48,026 nt of DNA from Nitrospirae bacterium GWF2_44_13 (GCA_001805105.1 MHEE01000006.1:1-48026), one strand, 5' to 3'; positions 8,988-16,708 are shown, counted from the first letter of the stretch. A program made the numbers and translations. The notes: a model not told the origin generated them from the sequence alone.

Positions 8988-9236
8988 CTATTTTTCCACG
9001 AACGAAAGAAGCGCTATATTCCGGGCTCTCTTTATAGCCTCGGTCAGGCTTCTCTGATGTCTTGCGCAGGCCCCTGTCATCCGCCGTGGAAGAATTTTGC
9101 CCTTGTCTGTGAGGTAATACCTCATAATCCTGATATCTTTGTAGTCTATAAACTCTGCTTTTTCCGAGCAGAACCTGCAGAATTTTTTCCTTTGCATCCT
9201 TCTCTGCTGCAATGTTTTCTCCTTTCTATTGATCAT
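8988..9236 (-). CDS. rpsR: 30S ribosomal protein S18
   Basis: 82 residues with the S18 core KFCRFCSEK...[26 protein letters not shown]. Cys20, Cys23 and Cys57 with His60 make this a zinc-binding (C+) version. It binds next to S6 on the 16S platform, and its gene follows rpsF and ssb in the common order. ATG 9236 has only a weak upstream purine stretch. The internal ATG 13 codons later is an alternative start. Confidence 0.96.
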   Translation of the reverse strand: MINRKEKTLQQRRMQRKKFCRFCSEKAEFIDYKDIRIMRYYLTDKGKILPRRMTGACARHQRSLTEAIKRARNIALLSFVEK

Positions 9237-9256
9237 CGGGAATCTTTACCTTTAAT

Positions 9257-9661
9257 TTAGAACGGCTCTAAGTCCGTTGTTTCTTCAGGTGGAGCAATAT
9301 CTTCGGGAGGTGCGGACTCTCCTCCTGCCTCTCCGCCTCCGCTTTTCTTTGACAGAAATCTGACTGAACTTGCAACGACCTCCATCCTGCTATGCTTCTG
9401 CCCATCCTTTTCCCAGCTTCTCTCCTGCAGCCTGCCTTCAACAAGCACGGATCTGCCTTTGCTAAGGTACTGTCCCGCGCTTTCAGCCTGCTTGCCGAAT
9501 ACAACTACACCGATGAAGAGAGTCTCGTCTTTGAGTTCGCCGTGCTGTTTTATTTTTGAGTTTACAGCAATTCTGAATGAAGCTACTGCCGTGCCCTGCG
9601 GAGTATATCTGAGTTCAGGGTCTTTTGTCAGATTCCCTATTAAAATTATTTTATTGAACAC
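9257..9661 (-). CDS. ssb: Single-stranded DNA-binding protein
   Basis: 134 residues. The OB fold starts MFNKIILIGNLTKDPELRYTP and ends near residue 105. A short Gly/Pro/Glu-rich linker leads to the acidic tip DLEPF, which recruits partner proteins. The start is GTG 9661, only three bases after the rpsF stop, with the ribosome binding site in the end of rpsF. SSB coats single-stranded DNA in replication and repair. Confidence 0.96.
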   Translation of the reverse strand: MFNKIILIGNLTKDPELRYTPQGTAVASFRIAVNSKIKQHGELKDETLFIGVVVFGKQAESAGQYLSKGRSVLVEGRLQERSWEKDGQKHSRMEVVASSVRFLSKKSGGGEAGGESAPPEDIAPPEETTDLEPF

Positions 9662-9664
9662 GGG

Positions 9665-10066
9665 CTATGCCTCGCTCCCCGAGCTGATCGGGGCGACGTT
9701 TTTTTGCTCTGTTTTTTCAACAGGCGCAACCGTGGCTGCTTCCACAGCGGCGGTTGACTTCAATGCTGCCTCTGCCTGCTTCTTTTCCAGTTTAATGACC
9801 AGGTATTTCACCACAGGGTCAAAGACTTTATAATAGCCTTCAAGTTTTTTTATTGCTGCTGAGGGCGACTTAAAGACAAGGAGAAGATAAAAGCCTTTTT
9901 TCTGTTTCTTGATTTCATAGGCGAGTTTCCTTCTGCCCCACACGTCAGTCTTCAATATTTCTCCGCCGGAATTTGTTATGAGGTCTTTTATCTTGCCTGA
10001 GGCTGTTTCAATCTCTTCGTCGCTGAGAGATGCATTTAGGATTACGATGTTTTCATAGATGTTCAT
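9665..10066 (-). CDS. rpsF: 30S ribosomal protein S6
   Basis: 133 residues beginning MNIYENIVILNASLSDEEI, with the S6 signature around WGRRKLAYEIKKQKKGFYLLLVF. The last ~35 residues form an Ala/Val-rich extension (AALKSTAAVEAATVAPVEKTE) beyond the usual S6 core. The C-terminal coding sequence contains a palindrome CCCCGA-N5-TCGGGG (9677-9693), and almost the same 16-mer recurs in the leader of this gene (10092-10108). First gene of rpsF-ssb-rpsR, with a clear AAGGAGGTG ribosome binding site. Confidence 0.96.
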   Translation of the reverse strand: MNIYENIVILNASLSDEEIETASGKIKDLITNSGGEILKTDVWGRRKLAYEIKKQKKGFYLLLVFKSPSAAIKKLEGYYKVFDPVVKYLVIKLEKKQAEAALKSTAAVEAATVAPVEKTEQKNVAPISSGSEA

Positions 10067-10091
10067 AAGAACACCTCCTTATGGATTTTCA

Positions 10092-10108
10092 CCCCGAGCT
10101 GATCGGGA
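10092..10108. repeat. CCCGA/TCGGG palindrome in the rpsF leader
   Basis: CCCCGAGCTGATCGGG here is repeated exactly inside the 3' end of rpsF (9677-9692). A relative (CCCCGAGCAGCTCGGGG, 8067-8083) lies in the diguanylate cyclase gene. In the leader it would form a 5-6 bp RNA hairpin about 30 bases before the start codon and could act in S6:S18 autoregulation, but the copies inside genes argue for a dispersed repeat. Confidence 0.5.
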
Positions 10109-10179
10109 GTTATAGCCCTGTCCTCTAAGGAAGAGCAAGGAGTTGTTATTTATACCACAGAAGGCAAAATAAAATCAAC

Positions 10180-10461
10180 TTAGTTTGAATTCAGGAGTTC
10201 CCTGAGTTCTTTCCCAACCTTGAAGTGGAGCACCTTCTTGGAAGGCACGTCAACACTTTCGCCTGTCTTGGGGTTTCTTGCCTTTCTCGGATTTCTTGTC
10301 TTTAGCCTGAAATTCCCGAAGCCCCTTATCTCTATCTTTTCTCCCCTCTGAAGCGCTTCTTTTATGCTGTCAAAAACCGTTTCCATTACTATCTCTGTCT
10401 GTTTCCTTGTAAGTCCTTCAACTTTTTCAGATACTTTGTCCACAAGAACTGATCTTGTCAT
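10180..10461 (-). CDS. HU/IHF family DNA-bending protein
   Basis: 93 residues with the full family pattern: MTRSVLVDKVSEKVEGLTRKQ helices, the conserved GFGNFRLKTRNPRKARNPKTGE beta-arm with the intercalating Pro, and the C-terminal helix KVGKELREL. Whether it is HU or an IHF subunit cannot be decided from the sequence alone. It shapes the nucleoid and bends DNA. Stand-alone gene with its own upstream region of ~80 bp. Confidence 0.93.
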   Translation of the reverse strand: MTRSVLVDKVSEKVEGLTRKQTEIVMETVFDSIKEALQRGEKIEIRGFGNFRLKTRNPRKARNPKTGESVDVPSKKVLHFKVGKELRELLNSN

Positions 10462-10539
10462 AATACCTCCATTGCATGTGCAGAAGACTTAAATAACAGC
10501 CGCTAACTGGCATATAATAGATTGCCGGATATTATAAAA

Positions 10540-10731
10540 TCAAGCCTTTTTCTTCCTGCTCTCCTCGGCGAGTCCCGACTTGTCGGGATTGTTTTCTGCC
10601 CATACCTCTATTGCGAGTTCAGGACACATCTGGGCGCATAACGCGCATCCGGTGCATTTTCCCATGTGTTCAGGATGCCTGATATAAGGCAGGTGGGCAT
10701 GGAGGACAAGAATAAGATAACCTTTGCGCAC
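10540..10731 (-). CDS. Chimeric ORF: GH57 N-terminus fused to KorD ferredoxin C-terminus
   Basis: The 63-codon frame starts with GTG overlapping the mutL stop (TAGTG). Residues 1-22 are the first residues of the GH57 branching enzyme encoded at 25099 (64 of 65 bases match). The rest is the C-terminal half of the ferredoxin encoded at 29456-29728 (131 of 136 bases match). The switch lies in 13 bp (10666-10678) present in both parents. Only the second [4Fe-4S] motif (CTGCALCAQMCP) remains, with no GH57 catalytic residue. If translated it could be a one-cluster ferredoxin-like peptide. It may equally be a recent recombination scar that happens to stay open. Confidence 0.55.
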   Translation of the reverse strand: MRKGYLILVLHAHLPYIRHPEHMGKCTGCALCAQMCPELAIEVWAENNPDKSGLAEESRKKKA

Positions 10732-12410
10732 TACTTCCTCTTAAACATCCTCTTTAAATCATCCATAGAAAAGAAAATTCGTGTCGGCCTGCCGTGAGGG
10801 CACTGGTCTGGATGCTCTGTGTTTTCAAGGTCAGAAAGAAGCTGCGAGACCTCTGACTGGTTCAGTATCTCTTTTCCTCGCACTGACTTGTGGCAGGCAA
10901 TCCTTGCTGCAATCGCTTCCTTTAATGTTCTGTCCGGCCTGTCTCCTTCTATTATTGCTGATGCGGCATCAGAGAGTATTCCTCTAAGGTCACCCTCGGC
11001 AAGCGCGTCAGGAAGCGAACGTATAATTAATGCGTCATGCCCGAAATCATCAATCTCAATGCCAAGCTCATTCAGGAGATTTTTGTTTTCAAGGATAACC
11101 CTGTATTCCTTATGCGAAAGATTTACCTGTCTTGGAAAAAGCATCTGATGCGAGTCCAGATTTATTTTCTTAAGAAATTTTTCGTAGAGTATTCTTTCAT
11201 GGGCTGCGTGATGGTCTATAAGGCTCAGCCCTCCTCTGCCTGAAACAGCGATGAACGTATCGCCGAGATATACAAACGGCAGCAACGGCTTATACGGCAG
11301 TTCAAGATTCTCCGAGACATGAGAAGGCATCTCGCCTATTCCTTCATAATTTGCAGAGCCATACTGTATTGATGGGGATTCTGTAAATGGTTTTACATGT
11401 CCAGCCCTATCGCCTTTTACGGCATCGCGTATGCCTGTATTCACAAACCGGTAAACAGACTCTTTGTCTTCAAACCTGACCTCTCTCTTTGTTGGATGGA
11501 CATTAAAATCAATTTTCCGGGGGTCAAGCTCCAGGAAGAGAAAAAATACCGGGTGCTTATCTTTTGGAAGTATCCCTTCGTAAGCGCTGTATACCGCGTG
11601 GGAAAGCGAGGCATCTTTTATCGGCCGCTTATTTATGAATATGAATTGGTGCGCCTTACTGTTCCTGAAATTCCCTATGTCAGAGACAAATGCGCTTATT
11701 TTAACCCCCCTTAAATTAAGGGGGGAAACAGGGGGGTTTCTAACCTCTATCAGCCCGTTTACAAATTCATCGCCGTACACCTGCATCAGCCTTTCCCTGA
11801 GCCCTGACGCCTTTGGGAAAATCATGGTTTCCTGATTTTCAGTCAAAAGCCTGAATCCAATCTCATAATGCGAGAGGGCTTCCTTTGTTACGGTGTCAAT
11901 GATATGAAAAAGCTCTGTGCTGTTTGTCTTTAGGAATTTTTTTCTCGCAGGCGTGTTGAAGAATAAATCCTTCACCTCAACAGACGTCCCTGAAAAAGGG
12001 GATGCTTTTATCTCTTTTATTTCTCCTCCGGAGATTTCTACCGATATTCCGGAATCAGCGCCTTTTAAGCCTGTAATAAGTTTTATCCCTGCAACTGAAG
12101 CTATTGAAGGCAGCGCTTCTCCGCGAAATCCCATTGTCGTAATATTGAACAGGTCCGCATCACTGCTGATCTTGCTTGTGGCATGGCGCTCAAAACACAA
12201 ACGCGCGTCTTCTTCATCCATGCCTGTGCCGTTGTCCGAAACCCTGATTAGCCTCTTGCCGCCGTAAAGTATTTCTATATTTATCTCTGTGCTTTTAGCG
12301 TCAATTGCGTTTTCTATGAGTTCCTTCACAACAGAGGCAGGCCGTTCAACAACCTCTCCGGCAGCGATTTTATTTCTTAAGTCAACAGGAAGAACCTTTA
12401 TATCAGGCAT
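10731..12410 (-). CDS. mutL: DNA mismatch repair protein MutL, endonuclease type
   Basis: The frame is open to 12512, but the family start (M)PDIKVLPVDLRNKIAAGEVVERP is ATG 12410, giving 559 residues. The GHKL ATPase has Asn34 in ELIENAIDA, DNGTG at 59-63 and GFRGEAL. The C-terminal dimer/endonuclease part has DHHAAHERILYE, a variant of the DQHA(X)2E(X)4E metal-binding motif with His for Gln, plus ACHKSVRGKE and CPHGRPTRI. MutL couples MutS mismatch recognition to strand nicking, and hosts with such a motif usually lack MutH. A G/C-run palindrome (11705-11736) lies in frame in the coding sequence. The gene is divergent from the PilB-like gene across 100 bp. Confidence 0.95.
   Translation of the reverse strand: MPDIKVLPVDLRNKIAAGEVVERPASVVKELIENAIDAKSTEINIEILYGGKRLIRVSDNGTGMDEEDARLCFERHATSKISSDADLFNITTMGFRGEALPSIASVAGIKLITGLKGADSGISVEISGGEIKEIKASPFSGTSVEVKDLFFNTPARKKFLKTNSTELFHIIDTVTKEALSHYEIGFRLLTENQETMIFPKASGLRERLMQVYGDEFVNGLIEVRNPPVSPLNLRGVKISAFVSDIGNFRNSKAHQFIFINKRPIKDASLSHAVYSAYEGILPKDKHPVFFLFLELDPRKIDFNVHPTKREVRFEDKESVYRFVNTGIRDAVKGDRAGHVKPFTESPSIQYGSANYEGIGEMPSHVSENLELPYKPLLPFVYLGDTFIAVSGRGGLSLIDHHAAHERILYEKFLKKINLDSHQMLFPRQVNLSHKEYRVILENKNLLNELGIEIDDFGHDALIIRSLPDALAEGDLRGILSDAASAIIEGDRPDRTLKEAIAARIACHKSVRGKEILNQSEVSQLLSDLENTEHPDQCPHGRPTRIFFSMDDLKRMFKRK
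11705..11736. repeat. Palindromic C6/G6 repeat inside mutL
   Basis: Six Cs (11705-11710), TTAAATTAA, six Gs (11720-11725), AAACA, then six more Gs (11731-11736). The first two runs form a near-perfect 21-bp palindrome. It is read in frame and codes roughly NPPVSPLNLRG between two conserved strands of the MutL transducer domain. It resembles a REP-like palindrome tolerated within the gene. Confidence 0.6.
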
Positions 12411-12510
12411 AAGACATTTTAAAGTCAGGCAAAGGATTTGGCAATAGGGAACCCCATAAATTACGGTTGAAACTATCCTGTAATAGAGATATGATAAGGC
12501 AGGAGGCAAC

Positions 12511-14793
12511 ATGGCTGCTGAAAAAACCGGCGAGACATATAAGATTCAGATACTGGAGAAACAGCTTCAGTTCACTGAAAAGCTGAAATTTGTAACGAAC
12601 AGGATACACGCTGCCAACAATGTCAACGAGATTCTGTTCCAGCTTAAAAATGACATCTTAGGCCTGTTTGACGCCGAAGGAGTTACCATCTACCTCATAG
12701 ACCCCATAAAGCGGCAGCTTGTCTCAAAGTACCTCGTAGGTTCTGCCATCAAGGAAATACTGCTTCCCATATCTCATGCCAGCATTGCAGGATACACGGC
12801 GCATGACTTAAAAATGGTCAATATCGGAGACGTACATGACACAAAAGAACTGTTTGCCATAGACCCGAACTTGAAATTTGACAGCAGCTGGGACCAGAAA
12901 ACAGGGTACAGCACAAAACAGATTCTTACATCCCCGATACTCTTTGAAAATAAAATCCTTGGAGTCATACAGTTAATTAACAAAAAGAGCCAACCGAGAT
13001 TTACTAAAGTTGACGAAAAGAGCGTTGAGGAAATGGCGCGCGTGCTCGGTATTGCCTTCAGAAACCAGTCAAAGATGCTTCACACACGCTTTGATTATCT
13101 GATAAGCCACAATATCATTACGGATGAAGAGCTGAAGGCAGCTGCTGCGTTTGCCCGTGAACAGAAAAAAGAGACTGAAACAGTCCTGATGGAAAATTAC
13201 AAGGTCAAAAAGTCGGATATAGGGATGTCCCTCGGCATGTACTACAAATGCAAGTTTGTTGAGTACGGCCCCGGCGTATTTATCCAGAGAGAACTGCTGA
13301 AGGGCCTTAATGTCGCCTATCTCAAAAAAGCCTTCTGGGTGCCGCTCTCGCTCTCGAATAGAAAAGCGGTCATCCTGATAGATAATCCCAGAGACGCCAA
13401 GGTGCTTGATGTAAAAAATCTTATTAAGGCAAATGAGTATGAGTTTCAGGTTGCTTTAAGGGATGACATAATTAAATTCCTTGAAGCTCCTGAGTTTGAC
13501 TTCGGCGCTGCGGGTTCAATGTCAGACATCCTCGCAGAGATAGACGTCAAAAAAGAGGATGAGGATGAAATAGTTGCTGTAGAATCGGAGTACGATGAAC
13601 AGTCCAACACCATAGTGCGCCTTGTAAATCAGATAATTATTGATGCCTACGAGAAAGGGGCTTCGGATATTCATATCGAGCCGAGCAAAATCGCAAAGAA
13701 AACCTTTGTCCGCTACAGAGTGGACGGGGTATGCATGAGACATCTTGAGATACCTCTAACCTATTCCAGTCCTGTTGTGTCAAGGATAAAGATAATGGCG
13801 AGCCTTGATATTGCGGAAAGAAGACTGCCTCAGGACGGCAAGATTAAATTCGTTTACAAGAACAAGCCTGTTGAATTGCGCGTGGCTACGCTGCCTACAG
13901 TAGCAGGAGAAGATGTGGTTCTGAGGATTCTTGCCTCAGCTGAGGCGATGCCGTTGGAGGCCTTGCATCTCTCAGAGTCGGACTATACGAACTTAAAAGA
14001 AATAATCAGCCGTCCCTATGGCATCATTCTTGTTGTAGGCCCCACAGGTTCAGGCAAGACCACGACTCTTCATGCAGCCCTTGCCTATATAAATACACCG
14101 GAGAAAAAGATATGGACTGCTGAAGACCCGGTTGAAATAACGCAGGAAGGGCTCCGTCAGGTTGAGGTAAAGCCCAAGATAGAGTTTGATTTTGCAAGGG
14201 CGATGCGCTCATTTTTAAGGGCTAATCCTGATGTGATTATGGTCGGCGAGATGAGAGACCGCGAGACAGCGCATATCGGCATAGAAGCATCACTTACGGG
14301 CCATCTTGTCCTTTCAACGCTTCACACAAACAGCGCGCCTGAAACAATTACAAGGCTTATTGATATGGGGATAGACCCTCTTAACTTTGCGGATTCTATT
14401 TTAGGCATACTGGCACAGCGGCTTGTCCGAACTCTCTGCAAAAAATGTAAAGAACCTTATCACCCTGAGAGGGAAGAGTTTGAATCTCTCTCTCAATCTT
14501 ACGGCGAGCGGTTCCCTCAACTTGGAATAGTGTATGATGATAAGCTTGCTCTTTATAAGCCAAAGGGCTGCGATGAGTGCAATCACTCAGGTTACAAAGG
14601 CAGAGCCGGCATATACGAATTGTTAATAGGAACAAAAGATATAAAGAGGGTTATTGCAAAGCGGGGCACTGTTGAAGAGATACGGCAGCAGGCAATTAAA
14701 GACGGCATGAGAACTCTTTATCAGGACGGGATAGCAAAGGTGTTTTCCGGTCTCACGACCTATAAACAAGTCAGAAGCGTGTGTATACAGTAG
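12511..14793 (+). CDS. GAF-domain PilB/GspE-type assembly ATPase
   Basis: 760 residues. A GAF domain covers about residues 25-185 (IHAANNVNEILFQLKNDILG...ILGVIQLINKK), followed by a type II N-terminal domain (about 200-340) and a complete secretion ATPase with Walker A GPTGSGKT at 510-517, the Asp box and Walker B (ANPDVIMVGEMRD), the His box and the C-terminal zinc CxxC pairs (LCKKCK...CDECNHSGYKGRAG). PilB/GspE ATPases power type IV pilus or type II secretion assembly. The fused GAF sensor suggests ligand control. AGGAGG precedes ATG 12511. A promoter-like TTGAAA-17 bp-TATGAT lies at 12467-12495, which would give a very short leader. No other pil/gsp gene is in the window. Confidence 0.88.
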   Translation: MAAEKTGETYKIQILEKQLQFTEKLKFVTNRIHAANNVNEILFQLKNDILGLFDAEGVTIYLIDPIKRQLVSKYLVGSAIKEILLPISHASIAGYTAHDLKMVNIGDVHDTKELFAIDPNLKFDSSWDQKTGYSTKQILTSPILFENKILGVIQLINKKSQPRFTKVDEKSVEEMARVLGIAFRNQSKMLHTRFDYLISHNIITDEELKAAAAFAREQKKETETVLMENYKVKKSDIGMSLGMYYKCKFVEYGPGVFIQRELLKGLNVAYLKKAFWVPLSLSNRKAVILIDNPRDAKVLDVKNLIKANEYEFQVALRDDIIKFLEAPEFDFGAAGSMSDILAEIDVKKEDEDEIVAVESEYDEQSNTIVRLVNQIIIDAYEKGASDIHIEPSKIAKKTFVRYRVDGVCMRHLEIPLTYSSPVVSRIKIMASLDIAERRLPQDGKIKFVYKNKPVELRVATLPTVAGEDVVLRILASAEAMPLEALHLSESDYTNLKEIISRPYGIILVVGPTGSGKTTTLHAALAYINTPEKKIWTAEDPVEITQEGLRQVEVKPKIEFDFARAMRSFLRANPDVIMVGEMRDRETAHIGIEASLTGHLVLSTLHTNSAPETITRLIDMGIDPLNFADSILGILAQRLVRTLCKKCKEPYHPEREEFESLSQSYGERFPQLGIVYDDKLALYKPKGCDECNHSGYKGRAGIYELLIGTKDIKRVIAKRGTVEEIRQQAIKDGMRTLYQDGIAKVFSGLTTYKQVRSVCIQ

Positions 14794-14813
14794 GCTGCTT
14801 TCTATGGATAGGC

Positions 14814-15185
14814 TTAATTCTTTGCCTCTCTTAGTCTGCCGCTGACAAATTTATGAATTATGCTTGAAACATACGTCTGATAAGGCAGTCCTTCGCTTAT
14901 TGCCTTTTTTTGCAGTTCATTCAGGTCTTTTTCGGAAATTCTTATGTTTAGTCTTTTATCTTTCTTTAAGGTATTTCTTGCATAGCTCATCAGTTCGGCT
15001 TTTCTTTTTGCAAGATTCTTGACCGGAACCCATTCGCCTTTTTCAAAACTGTCCAATATTTCCTGTTCTTCTTTGGTTAATTTAGCTTTCATTTTAGCTC
15101 TTGACGTGTCAAGATATTTGGAAATATCTTTGCCTTCATCAAATTTTTTATCAAATTCTTTAGCTTTTATCTTCATAGATTTCAA
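14814..15185 (-). CDS. CopG/ribbon-helix-helix antitoxin, orphan
   Basis: 123 residues. The N-terminus KAKEFDKKFDEGKDISKYLD is the common start of CopG-type antitoxins that pair with RelE/BrnT-like toxins. The C-terminal half (KRLNIRISEKDLNELQKKAISEGLPYQTYVSSIIHKF) is the ribbon-helix-helix DNA-binding fold. AGGAGG lies just before the start. No toxin ORF is found on either side, so the antitoxin is orphaned or its toxin was lost. A decayed relative of the same protein lies at 24822-24989. It stands next to two cassette-like genes. Confidence 0.75.
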   Translation of the reverse strand: MKSMKIKAKEFDKKFDEGKDISKYLDTSRAKMKAKLTKEEQEILDSFEKGEWVPVKNLAKRKAELMSYARNTLKKDKRLNIRISEKDLNELQKKAISEGLPYQTYVSSIIHKFVSGRLREAKN

Positions 15186-15225
15186 CCTCCTCTTTAATTA
15201 TACCTATTGTCAACTGAATATTTTT

Positions 15226-15290
15226 GATTCTAACGCCGGAAATCAGCCACAGCACTTCACGCCGCCCGCATCCATTTTGGGGTTATCTGC
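15226..15290 (-). other. attC-like site after the TPR gene (weak)
   Basis: Read on the minus strand, the TPR stop codon TAA lies inside AGATAAC (5 of 7 to RYYYAAC). About 50 bases later comes GTTAGAA (6 of 7 to GTTRRRY), with partly complementary inner arms (CCCCAAAAT against the reverse complement of ATTTCCGGCG). This is the layout of an integron cassette recombination site, but the pairing is imperfect. Confidence 0.3.
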
Positions 15291-16569
15291 TTTGTAAAGC
15301 CTTCTGCAAATTCTCGCACCCCAGTTCATACCCCATATCACATCCCTTTTGAAAATCAGAAATCGCCCTGCCCATAACACCTTTCAAGGCATAAGCAGCC
15401 CCACGATTGGTGTAGGCTAAAGCATCATTCGGATCTAAGGCTATTGCCTTATTATAATCCTCGATCGCCCTGTCATATTGTCCTTTCTTATAATAGGCAT
15501 TCCCACGATTATTGTAGGCTCCAGCATAATTCGGATTTATAGATATTGCCTTGTTGAAATCCTCTATCGCCCTGTCATAGTGACCTTTCTCACCATAGGC
15601 ACTTCCACGATTAACATAGGCTATAGCAAGTAAATTTTTTGTGAATTTAAGAGAATAATCATAGTCAGTGGAAAAATTCCACTTCAAACCAATTGCCTTA
15701 TTATAATCCTCAATTGCCCTGTCAAATTGCTTTGTGGCTTCATAGAAAGCCCCTTTCTTGGAGTAAGTTTGACCCTTAGCATCATAGCGATTGCCCCGAT
15801 TGAAATAGGATGCGCCATCATTTGGGTCTATTGCAATTGCCTTGCTGTAGTCCTCAATAGCCATCGCCAGAAAAATCTCTGCGTCAAGATTAATATAGGA
15901 AGCGGCCCTCTGGTTATAGGCATCAGCAAAATTAGGATTAAATGCAATAGCAACGGTAAATGCCTCTCTTGCCTTATCGTACTCTTTACTCAAGAGATAT
16001 TTATTCCCTTTCTCAAACCACTCATTTGCCTGAAACATTCTCTCATCATCAGAAATCTTTGCCTCTACCTGTTTCTTCTCCTTCTTATCCTTTGTCTGTG
16101 CAAGCTGTTTCTTTAATTCCTTAATCTCTCTCTGACTCTTATCGTAAGCCTCCTGAATCTTTTTATAATCATCAACCACTGATTTATCTTTAACCTTCCT
16201 TGCCATCTCTTTAATATTATCTGAATTGACTCTTGTCTTTATCTTTACCCAAAAGCGAAAGCCGTCGCCGACAACAGTCCTTTTCTTGTCAAGTATCTCT
16301 ACCTCCATAATCCCTGATGTCAGAACCTGTATCTCATCTTTCGTTACTTGAATATTCTCCACCTTTGTATAACTCTCCACATAAGTTCCTGCCTGCTCAA
16401 GGGCAATCCTCTTTGCATTAAGCAATGCCCTGCTCTCTGCAACAGTCGGAGTCTCCCCATCGCCCATATTGTATGCCCCTTCTGAAACAATCTCCTTAAT
16501 CGTTGTAAAACCATGAGAGGGATAAAACAAAATAAGAGCAGTAATCATAATTGCAAAAATATGTCTCAT
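15283..16569 (-). CDS. Secreted protein with FlgT-like N-domain and TPR repeats
   Basis: Start ATG 16569 is chosen because GGAGG lies nine bases upstream; the open frame runs 5 codons further. The 428-residue product begins MRHIFAIMITALILFYP, a signal peptide ending near residue 20. Residues ~25-120 (ADEGAYNMGDGETP-like: EGAYNMGDGETPTVAESRAL) resemble the FlgT N-terminal/LPP20-type domain. A charged coiled coil (about 125-180) follows, then about six TPRs with the FNRG/YNNRG...AIEDYNKAI pattern. Probably a periplasmic scaffold, partner unknown. No operon partner. Both flanks look cassette-like. Confidence 0.8.
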   Translation of the reverse strand: MRHIFAIMITALILFYPSHGFTTIKEIVSEGAYNMGDGETPTVAESRALLNAKRIALEQAGTYVESYTKVENIQVTKDEIQVLTSGIMEVEILDKKRTVVGDGFRFWVKIKTRVNSDNIKEMARKVKDKSVVDDYKKIQEAYDKSQREIKELKKQLAQTKDKKEKKQVEAKISDDERMFQANEWFEKGNKYLLSKEYDKAREAFTVAIAFNPNFADAYNQRAASYINLDAEIFLAMAIEDYSKAIAIDPNDGASYFNRGNRYDAKGQTYSKKGAFYEATKQFDRAIEDYNKAIGLKWNFSTDYDYSLKFTKNLLAIAYVNRGSAYGEKGHYDRAIEDFNKAISINPNYAGAYNNRGNAYYKKGQYDRAIEDYNKAIALDPNDALAYTNRGAAYALKGVMGRAISDFQKGCDMGYELGCENLQKALQSR

Positions 16570-16653
16570 GTTATACCTCCACATAAACTATACTTCGGGC
16601 TGACAGTTTTTTTATGTGCCTTCTTTATACTTCCCTTAATCATGCTTTATCTT

Positions 16654-16708
16654 TAAGCGACAATGCCAAGGGGCGCGGCGGGCGTCCCTCTTGCGTGGCT
16701 TGTTAGCC
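16654..16708 (-). other. attC-like (59-base-element-like) site
   Basis: On the minus strand the stop codon of the preceding gene lies inside GGCTAAC (6 of 7 to RYYYAAC), followed by an imperfect hairpin typical of attC: arms GCCA..CAAGAGGGACGC (16699-16682) and GCGCCCCTTGGC (16676-16665), with the extra-helical bases on one arm that give attC its polarity. The distal R' box (TGTCGCTT) is poor (about 4 of 7), so the site is degenerate or non-functional. The motif CAAGAGGGAC is common in integron cassette sites. Confidence 0.5.

Noticed and set aside
15182-15230. TTGACA and TATAAT-like words before the CopG gene as a promoter
   Set aside because: The two hexamers are only about 7 bp apart, too close for a sigma70 promoter.
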